A stretch of DNA of 5,529 nt from Oscillospiraceae bacterium (GTDB lineage: Bacteria; Bacillota; Clostridia; Oscillospirales; Acutalibacteraceae), in NCBI GenBank assembly GCA_022508705.1, contig JAFLUO010000064.1, positions 1 to 5,529 on the forward strand. Direction: 5' to 3'. This document shows, piece by piece, positions 1 through 4,321 of this stretch (position 1 is the first letter of the stretch; every line of letters begins with the position of its first letter). The notes beneath the pieces were generated by a model. The model worked only from the letters and a program-made list of their open reading frames with translations. It did no database searches and was not told the DNA's origin. The position numbers and the translations under genes are program-made.

Positions 1-62
1 GCATATTCATTTAAAAGATCTTCGTAACTCTTATTGGAAAAATCGTCTGAAAACTTGTCCAT
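1..62 (-). CDS. Unidentified protein, N-terminal fragment (runs off left edge)
   Basis: The ATG is the complement of 60-62. The 20 codons visible (MDKFSDDFSNKSYEDLLNEY) are open to the window edge. The start is well supported: a near-perfect Shine-Dalgarno site (TAAGGAGG, complement of 71-78) lies 8 nt upstream, and the preceding folate gene stops only 5 nt away. The visible residues are hydrophilic and acidic, with no signal peptide or membrane segment. That is too little to name a family, and I do not recognise it. Its position makes it the sixth gene of the leftward operon, co-transcribed with the cyclo-ligase gene, whose last codons contain its ribosome binding site. Confidence 0.75.
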   Translation of the reverse strand, partial: MDKFSDDFSNKSYEDLLNEY

Positions 63-67
63 ATAAG

Positions 68-622
68 TTACCTCCTTATGCTTTCGGTTGGTGTGATAAT
101 AATCTTCGGCTGAATATCAAATTCGTCCGTAGGTACACTCTCACAAAGTAGTCCGGAGTATACAGGGCAAACTGAAATTCCTTTAAATGTTTTTAAAAAT
201 CTATCGTAATAACCTTTCCCGTAGCCGAGCCGTGAGAAATCTCTGCCGACTGCAAGAGCAGGTATTAGACTCAAGTCATTTTTACTGTTAGAAATGTATT
301 TTTCATCACTTATCGGTTCGGGAATGCCGTATTTGCCGACTGTGAAATCGTTTTTAGAAGCTGCACGCAAAAATTCCATTCTTTCCCCGTCAATACATTT
401 CGGGAAATATACTTTTTTGTTTTGCCTTATGCACTCACTGAATAAATCCCAAGTGTCAACCTCACTGCCGACGCTTGCAAAAAGTAAGATACATTCTGCG
501 CTTTCAAATTCAGGCAAAGATAAAATTTTATCGGTCAATATTTTATCGAATTCAGCCTTTTGAGAAGCAGGTATATCATTTCTTAATTTTAAATACTTTT
601 GACGGCACTCTTTTTTAGTCAT
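68..622 (-). CDS. 5-formyltetrahydrofolate cyclo-ligase (MTHFS)
   Basis: This cytosolic enzyme uses ATP to convert 5-formyl-THF to 5,10-methenyl-THF, returning the stored folate to the one-carbon pool. At 184 aa it has the usual bacterial length. The family hallmarks are in order: a basic N-terminal segment (Lys3-Arg14) that contributes to the nucleotide site; VGSEVDTW at 51-58; GIPEP at 99-103; the signature RLGYGKGYYDR at 131-141 (glycine-rich ATP/phosphate loop, canonical form RLGYGGGYYDR); and VPTDEFD near the C-terminus before IIITPTE. The ATG (complement of 620-622) overlaps the end of the DJ-1 gene by 8 nt. No good Shine-Dalgarno site precedes it, so translation probably depends on coupling to the upstream gene. 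The product supports thymidylate and purine synthesis, which fits sharing an operon with a thymidylate kinase. The family is also called ygfA or fau; I leave the symbol blank because usage varies. Confidence 0.93.
   Translation of the reverse strand: MTKKECRQKYLKLRNDIPASQKAEFDKILTDKILSLPEFESAECILLFASVGSEVDTWDLFSECIRQNKKVYFPKCIDGERMEFLRAASKNDFTVGKYGIPEPISDEKYISNSKNDLSLIPALAVGRDFSRLGYGKGYYDRFLKTFKGISVCPVYSGLLCESVPTDEFDIQPKIIITPTESIRR
71..78 (-). promoter_or_regulatory. Shine-Dalgarno site for the left-edge gene
   Basis: The minus strand reads TAAGGAGG 8 nt before the ATG at 62. This is the strongest ribosome binding site in the window. It lies inside the final codons of the upstream cyclo-ligase gene, and its two AGG triplets encode that protein's C-terminal Arg-Arg. 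It fixes the start of the otherwise unrecognisable partial gene. Confidence 0.8.
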
Positions 623-1163
623 GGTAAATTTGTAAAGAATCGTGAACCGATTTTGCTTTTGGGGTGCCTGCTAACCGTGCGGCAATTCTTGTGCCGAATT
701 CAACTGCGCTGCCCATTCCCTTGGCGGTCATAATATTGCCGTCCTCACAAATAAATTTGTCGGATAAAACTGCGCCCGTAAGCTCACTTTCAAACCCGGG
801 GAAGCAAACTGCATTTTTCCCGTTAAGAATACCCTTATGACCGAGAATTGACGGTGCGGCGCAAATTGCCGATATGAGCAAACCGTTTTCAAGGCAATAG
901 TCAATAGCCTTATTTACCGTCTCGCTTTTTTCAAGATTTAATGTGCCTGGCATTCCGCCGGGAAGAAAAATCCCCTGAACGTCCGAGTTAAAAGAAATAT
1001 CACTGTCGACAGTGTCGCAAACAACGCTTATCCCGTGGGAGCCTGTAATAATTTTTCCGCCGATTCCCACAAGCTGTACCTCAACGCCTGCACGCCTTAA
1101 AACGTCAGCAGGTGCTAACGCTTCAATTTCTTCAAATCCCGTTGCTAAAAAGATGTAAATCAC
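615..1163 (-). CDS. DJ-1/PfpI family protein (YajL/ThiJ-like)
   Basis: This is a soluble DJ-1 superfamily protein with a flavodoxin-like fold. Members are credited with glyoxalase III or deglycase activity, oxidative-stress defence or chaperone roles; the true substrate of bacterial members is disputed. From the preferred start the protein is 182 aa. Visible hallmarks are: YIFLATGFEEIEA at the N-terminus with the conserved Glu (E14, equivalent to human E18); APADVLRRAG; the oxyanion loop FLPGGMPGT; and the nucleophile elbow SAICAAPSILG with Cys101 (equivalent to human C106). The position of human His126 is Phe here (CFPGFES). I chose GTG at 1161-1163 over the longer GTG at 1170-1172. A GGAG site lies 8 nt before the shorter start but overlaps the longer one, and family members begin two or three residues before YIFLA. 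With this start there is a 5-nt gap to the acetyltransferase stop and an 8-nt overlap with the cyclo-ligase gene. Confidence 0.92.
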   Translation of the reverse strand: MIYIFLATGFEEIEALAPADVLRRAGVEVQLVGIGGKIITGSHGISVVCDTVDSDISFNSDVQGIFLPGGMPGTLNLEKSETVNKAIDYCLENGLLISAICAAPSILGHKGILNGKNAVCFPGFESELTGAVLSDKFICEDGNIMTAKGMGSAVEFGTRIAARLAGTPKAKSVHDSLQIYHD

Positions 1164-1168
1164 AAATA

Positions 1169-1831
1169 TCACTCCAAGGTTATTCCGATATAGCAGGAAA
1201 GATTTCGTAAATCCGATATATCGGTTTTAATCATTGCCGTATTGTTTATTTTTCTGCCTTTTTTTGAGTCAAGCATTTTCTCATTCAAAAGTGAAACAAT
1301 GCCGTCTGCTTTTATAACTTTTCCGCCGTAATGCTTTACAGCGCTTGCCCAATAATCTGTTACGCAGTCGGGAAATTTCAATTCGGTTTCAGCAAATGCT
1401 CTTACTTTAGAATATTTATTAGTAATTTCCGTATAGGTTGTTGGGATTTCCGCCTGAAAAGAATATCCAAATGGTACGTAGCCAAATCTTCCGTAATAGT
1501 CAAATAAGCTTTTTTCGGCAGGAACAAGCAAAAGAAAATCGTAGCCCGTTTTTTTCAGTATTTCTGAGGATTGTGACAGAACCTTTGCCATTAAACCTTT
1601 CCCTCTGTGCTCGCAGTGGGTTAAAGCGCAGTAAACGTAAAAGCCCTTGTATTTATCTACCGTGCAGGGAATAAGAAAGGCAGACGACAGTATTTTTTCG
1701 TTTTCTTCAATAATAGGATTTTGGCAAATGGCGTATACATTTTCAAAAAAGAGGTGTGTAACGTATTCGTCTTCGTCGAAAATACTTTGCCAAAGTAAAG
1801 AGAGCTGTTTTTCTTTATTTTCGGAAGTCAT
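1169..1831 (-). CDS. GNAT family N-acetyltransferase
   Basis: This 220-aa cytosolic protein has a single recognisable GNAT domain covering roughly residues 5-125. The acetyl-CoA pyrophosphate-binding motif A is seen as EHRGKGLMAKVL at 74-85, with the R-x-x-G-x-G/A-type core H75-R76-G77-K78-G79. It follows the core strand YKGFYVYCALTHC. Motif B is LLVPAEKSLFDYYGRFGYVP at 101-120, with the usual 'FYxxxGF' form seen as YYGRFGY. The C-terminal ~95 residues have no recognisable motif and may help bind substrate, as in Eis-like two-part enzymes. The acceptor substrate cannot be told. The ATG (1829-1831) is preceded by AAAGGA about 7 nt away, overlapping the stop of the upstream DUF2156 gene; the gap is 3 nt. 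It follows another protein with an acyltransferase-type fold, so the pair may have diverged from a common ancestor or may act on related substrates. That is an inference. Confidence 0.88.
   Translation of the reverse strand: MTSENKEKQLSLLWQSIFDEDEYVTHLFFENVYAICQNPIIEENEKILSSAFLIPCTVDKYKGFYVYCALTHCEHRGKGLMAKVLSQSSEILKKTGYDFLLLVPAEKSLFDYYGRFGYVPFGYSFQAEIPTTYTEITNKYSKVRAFAETELKFPDCVTDYWASAVKHYGGKVIKADGIVSLLNEKMLDSKKGRKINNTAMIKTDISDLRNLSCYIGITLE
1172..1175 (-). promoter_or_regulatory. Shine-Dalgarno site that decides the DJ-1 start
   Basis: The minus strand reads TTGGAGTGATATTTGTG. GGAG sits directly before the TGA stop of the acetyltransferase gene and 8 nt before GTG at 1163. The upstream alternative GTG (1172-1170) begins within GGAG itself and has no comparable site in front of it. 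The longer ORF is therefore over-extended by three codons. Confidence 0.65.
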
Positions 1832-1834
1832 AAA

Positions 1835-2704
1835 TTATCCTTTAAAAACCGCATTGTATTTTGTAAGAAGCTTTACGGGGTGGTAAGAAAGCTTTGCAGA
1901 TCGCAAGCCCTCGCTTCCTGTGTCTTCCTCACGGTTAATGAATTCATATTTACCCAAAAGCGATTTTGCAAGCTCACGGTTTATCATTTGATATGCCCCT
2001 CTGAAGCTTGCATACGCTTTTTCAACGTGGGTGCAAAATGTGTTACTGTTAAGCCTTTCGCCGAAGGTAAACGCAACTGCCTCATTTTCAATAAACAAGA
2101 TCCCGCCGAAAAGTCCTAAATCAAAGAAATTACTGAACGCCTTGTCTATGGCAGAATGCTCCCGTTCAATTTCCGTTGGGTCTTTTTGCTCATTTAAGCG
2201 TTCCCACTGGTCGTCCATAAGAATACATCTGTCAATATTATCGGGAGTTATTTCCTCATAATGCCAGTCAAAATTTTTCTCAAAAAAACTTACATGGTTT
2301 TTCTTACTGTGATATTTTTTACCGCTAAGAACGGCCAGATCCTCGGTTTTATAGATGTATTCAAAGGCATCGCGGTCCTCAACGTATTCAAACTTATCAG
2401 GGAAAAGATCTTGGAGTTCTTCCTTATCTTTTTCGGTAAGACCGTAAAACATTGCTTTTTTGTCTTGTGAAGTTATTTCTTCAATAACTGATTTTTTGTC
2501 GCCGAACCCTACGGGGTAGCAATAAACGGAACTGTCCGAAATTTTTGAAATAAAAATGCCGTTATTTACGCTTATCTTATTTTCGTAACCCTCCGACCAC
2601 ATAAAAACATTACCGAAACTGTACTCACAGCAGTCGGGATTTACAGAGTCGAATATTTTTTGAACCTCAGATTTATCTTGGAGAGTCGGATAATGGAAAT
2701 CCAT
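1835..2704 (-). CDS. DUF2156 / LPG_synthase_C-like protein (stand-alone, soluble)
   Basis: This 289-aa protein resembles the C-terminal domain of MprF (phosphatidylglycerol lysyltransferase; COG4866/DUF2156-type stand-alone proteins), which has a duplicated GNAT-like fold. Characteristic blocks are: an N-terminal half with CEYSFGNVFMW at 26-36; DAFEYIYKTEDLAVLSGKKY at 112-131, followed by HSKKNHVSFFEKNF; AFTFGERLN at 211-219; a FRGAYQMINREL block at 234-245; and INREEDTGSEGLRSAKLSYH at 256-275. No transmembrane segment is present. True MprF needs a membrane flippase domain, so lipid aminoacylation should not be assumed. These stand-alone proteins commonly carry the MprF-derived name without experimental proof. 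Translation starts at ATG 2702-2704 with AAAGGAG about 8 nt upstream, and TGATG overlaps the kinase stop by 1 nt. Family assignment is strong; function is unknown. Confidence 0.88.
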   Translation of the reverse strand: MDFHYPTLQDKSEVQKIFDSVNPDCCEYSFGNVFMWSEGYENKISVNNGIFISKISDSSVYCYPVGFGDKKSVIEEITSQDKKAMFYGLTEKDKEELQDLFPDKFEYVEDRDAFEYIYKTEDLAVLSGKKYHSKKNHVSFFEKNFDWHYEEITPDNIDRCILMDDQWERLNEQKDPTEIEREHSAIDKAFSNFFDLGLFGGILFIENEAVAFTFGERLNSNTFCTHVEKAYASFRGAYQMINRELAKSLLGKYEFINREEDTGSEGLRSAKLSYHPVKLLTKYNAVFKG

Positions 2705-3369
2705 CAGAGCATCTCCTTTACGCTTTCAAAAATTTCTTCGCTTATTTTGTCAATAGGAAGTGGCGTGTCACCTTCGTAGCATTTTATTACAGTCCAGCCG
2801 AAACGCTTAGCCGTGTAAAGAGCGGCCTCGTGGCATTTCTTTAGATATTCTACATTTGACTCGTGAACGTCTTTTTTTGACTCTTCTCCGCAGTAGCGGT
2901 TTGACATAAGTCTTTGAGAAATATCAACGTCCATATCAAGAAAAATTACTTTGTCGGGAGCGGGGATTCCGACTTTTTCATATTCGGTTTCAAAAAGCCA
3001 GTCAAGATAAGAGTCCCATTTATCTTCTGGGAGCTTTACGGTCTGGTGAACAGCGTTTGAGGTGGTGTAACGGTCAGCCAAAATTAAAGTGCCGTTGCGA
3101 TAATCTTCTTCCCAAACATTTTTGTAATTTGCATAGCGGTCTACCGTGTAAAAAAGCGATGCCGCAAAAGTATTGACATCTTCGGGATTTTTGCCGAACT
3201 CACCGCCTAAATACATTTTTACAAGGGTGCTCGATTTGTTGTCATAGTCGGGCAGTTTTATCTGCTTTACGGTTTTTCCGCACTCTGCAAGCCTTTCTTT
3301 CAACTTTTCGATTTGAGTGGATTTTCCGCTTCCGTCAAGCCCTTCAATTACAATTAGTTTTCCGTTCAT
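2704..3369 (-). CDS. Thymidylate kinase-like (dTMP kinase), divergent subfamily
   Basis: This 221-aa P-loop kinase most likely phosphorylates dTMP to dTDP with ATP in the cytosol. Visible features are: Walker A GLDGSGKST at 10-18, preceded by LIVIE; the TVDRY segment at 75-79, where TMP kinases have A-x-R; LILADRYTTSNAVHQ at 95-109 (the DRY-x-x-S family signature); KVIFLDMDVDISQRL at 140-154; and a LID-like stretch RYCGEESKKDV at 158-168. The motif usual in bacterial enzymes after strand 2 (D/R-EPGGT) is absent. Here the segment is KLPDYDNKSSTLVKMYLGGE, so nucleotide contacts may differ. HolB, a frequent partner of tmk, is not adjacent, so this could be a second kinase copy with altered specificity. 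It is the first gene of the leftward operon and follows a promoter and an ~81-nt leader. A modest AAGG lies 9 nt before the ATG. Confidence 0.88.
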   Translation of the reverse strand: MNGKLIVIEGLDGSGKSTQIEKLKERLAECGKTVKQIKLPDYDNKSSTLVKMYLGGEFGKNPEDVNTFAASLFYTVDRYANYKNVWEEDYRNGTLILADRYTTSNAVHQTVKLPEDKWDSYLDWLFETEYEKVGIPAPDKVIFLDMDVDISQRLMSNRYCGEESKKDVHESNVEYLKKCHEAALYTAKRFGWTVIKCYEGDTPLPIDKISEEIFESVKEML

Positions 3370-3383
3370 TTTCGGTTGCCTTC

Positions 3384-3397
3384 GTACGCTGTCGTAC
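3384..3397 (-). other. Small hairpin next to the kinase ribosome binding site
   Basis: In the leader RNA, GUACG and CGUAC form a perfect 5-bp stem closing an ACAG tetraloop. The stem ends one base before the AAGG that appears to be the kinase Shine-Dalgarno site. It is too short to call a riboswitch, and there is no U-tract to make it a terminator. It might modulate translation, or it may be chance. Confidence 0.3.
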
Positions 3398-3456
3398 CGT
3401 TCCTTTCAGGAAATTACATATTATTACCTATTTTAAATCATAGTTATATATAATAC

Positions 3457-3485
3457 ATTATAACAAAGAATTTTTATATTTACAA
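3457..3485 (-). promoter_or_regulatory. Sigma-A-type promoter for the leftward operon
   Basis: On the minus strand, TTGTAA (complement of 3480-3485) is followed by a 17-nt spacer and a perfect TATAAT (complement of 3457-3462). The -35 matches TTGACA at 4 of 6 positions and the -10 at 6 of 6. Transcription would begin near 3450, giving a leader of about 81 nt before the kinase ATG. It is correctly placed as the only promoter needed for the tightly packed downstream genes. Confidence 0.7.
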
Positions 3486-3510
3486 TGTTTATTTACAAAA
3501 TTTAGGTTAC

Positions 3511-3539
3511 TTGATATAAATATTGTTTTATGCTAAAAT
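3511..3539 (+). promoter_or_regulatory. Extended -10 sigma-A promoter for the amidase operon
   Basis: TTGATA (3511-3516), a 17-nt spacer and TAAAAT (3534-3539) match consensus at 5 of 6 positions each. The TG dinucleotide at 3531-3532, one base before the -10, adds an extended -10 element. The predicted transcript begins near 3546, leaving a ~63-nt leader. It lies back-to-back with the leftward promoter, with 25 bp between the two -35 hexamers. Confidence 0.75.
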
Positions 3540-3592
3540 TATTATGTGTTATTTCGGACTTGTTTCTGCATATATTTTAGTGAATTTTATTC

Positions 3593-3596
3593 GGAG
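3593..3596 (+). promoter_or_regulatory. Ribosome binding site of the amidase gene (long spacing)
   Basis: GGAG (in TCGGAGATG) lies 12 nt before the amidase ATG, longer than the usual 6-9 nt. An in-frame TAA at 3603-3605 rules out any start further upstream. The ATG at 3609 is therefore the first possible start, although the spacing suggests modest translation efficiency. Confidence 0.5.
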
Positions 3597-3608
3597 ATGC
3601 ACTAAAAA

Positions 3609-4319
3609 ATGAAGATAAAACATAAGCAGTTTAATTTTATTTTGCCGCTCCTGGCAGTATTTGTTTTGACACTTTCCTGCGTTATTGCACTGATGTCAGT
3701 AGGCGGAGAAGAAACGGTATATTATTTTAATCAGTTGAATTTTACACCTGACCCTAAAACAATTTGTATTGACCCGGGGCACGGCGGAAGTAGCTCAGGC
3801 GCTACGGGCGAGGGCGGTAAAAGACTTGAAAAGAACGACACGTTAAGGCTTTCCCTGCTTGTCCGCGACGAGCTTGAAAGCAGAGGTTATACCGTCGTAA
3901 TGACAAGGGATACAGACTCGGATATTTCTCTTGAAGAGCGATGTAATGTTGCTAATAAATCAAAAGCGGCACTGTTTGTTTCGATTCACCGAAATTCAAC
4001 AACGGGCAAAGGGCAGGGGTGCGAAATGTGGATTCACAGCACAAACCCGTCGGACGACAGACTGCTCGCAGAAAACATATTGCAAAATCTTGCGCTTACA
4101 GGGGCGGATACGTCAAGAGGAATACATACGGGCTACCGTGAGGGAGCAAATCAAAATTATTACGTCAACAGATGCTCCAAAATGCCATCTGTGCTTGCGG
4201 AAATCGGTTTTATAACAAGCGAAAAAGACAATACCTTATTTGACGAAGATCTTGATGCTTTAGCGGTGGCTATTGCCGACGGAATAGAAATGACATTACT
4301 TGAAATGAACGGAGAATGA
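3609..4319 (+). CDS. Membrane-anchored N-acetylmuramoyl-L-alanine amidase (Amidase_3)
   Basis: This is a zinc amidase that cleaves the bond between N-acetylmuramic acid and L-alanine in peptidoglycan, acting outside the membrane. The 236-aa protein has a short basic N-terminus (KIKHK) and one hydrophobic segment at about 9-31, either an uncleaved anchor or a signal peptide. The Amidase_3 domain spans roughly 50-232. Expected metal and catalytic residues are all present: His58 in IDPGHGG, Glu74 in KRLEKN, His127 in VSIHRN, and Glu198 in VLAEIGFI. The segment NYYVNRCSKMPSVLAEIGF is typical of the family. There is no SH3, SPOR, LysM or CWB repeat, so it is a minimal enzyme of CwlD-like layout. 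CwlD itself acts in spore cortex maturation; that role is not demonstrable here. Cys24 (TLSC) is a poor lipobox match. It is the first gene of the rightward operon, 2 nt from the next. Confidence 0.93.
   Translation: MKIKHKQFNFILPLLAVFVLTLSCVIALMSVGGEETVYYFNQLNFTPDPKTICIDPGHGGSSSGATGEGGKRLEKNDTLRLSLLVRDELESRGYTVVMTRDTDSDISLEERCNVANKSKAALFVSIHRNSTTGKGQGCEMWIHSTNPSDDRLLAENILQNLALTGADTSRGIHTGYREGANQNYYVNRCSKMPSVLAEIGFITSEKDNTLFDEDLDALAVAIADGIEMTLLEMNGE
4311..4314 (+). promoter_or_regulatory. Shine-Dalgarno site deciding the GH110-like start
   Basis: GGAG in the last codons of the amidase gene lies 7 nt before ATG 4322. An in-frame ATG at 4316 is only 1 nt from GGAG and is therefore unlikely to be used. 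The site sits inside the upstream gene, which supports translational coupling. Confidence 0.65.
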
Positions 4320-4321
4320 AA

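Noticed and set aside
1213..1224. Perfect 12-bp palindrome CCGATATATCGG inside the acetyltransferase gene
   Set aside because: About one perfect 12-bp palindrome is expected by chance in a window this size. It lies in coding sequence and has no partner copy or regulatory context.
1835..2704. Calling this gene MprF (antimicrobial-peptide resistance by lysyl-phosphatidylglycerol)
   Set aside because: The protein has only the cytosolic-domain-like part and no transmembrane flippase region. Family similarity does not establish lipid lysylation.
3444..3453. TTATATATAA palindrome near the leftward transcription start
   Set aside because: It is a simple AT-rich palindrome in an AT-rich promoter region. 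Nothing distinguishes it from background.
3544..3612. A 22-codon leader ORF before the amidase, ending in an ATGA overlap with its start
   Set aside because: Its ATG lies at or before the predicted transcription start (about 3546) and has no ribosome binding site, so it would not be translated. The overlap is likely coincidental.
3672..3683. Possible lipobox (TLSC, Cys24) in the amidase N-terminus
   Set aside because: The -3 position is Thr and the -2 position Leu, a poor match to the L-[A/S/T/V]-[G/A/S]-C rule. A transmembrane anchor explains the segment better.
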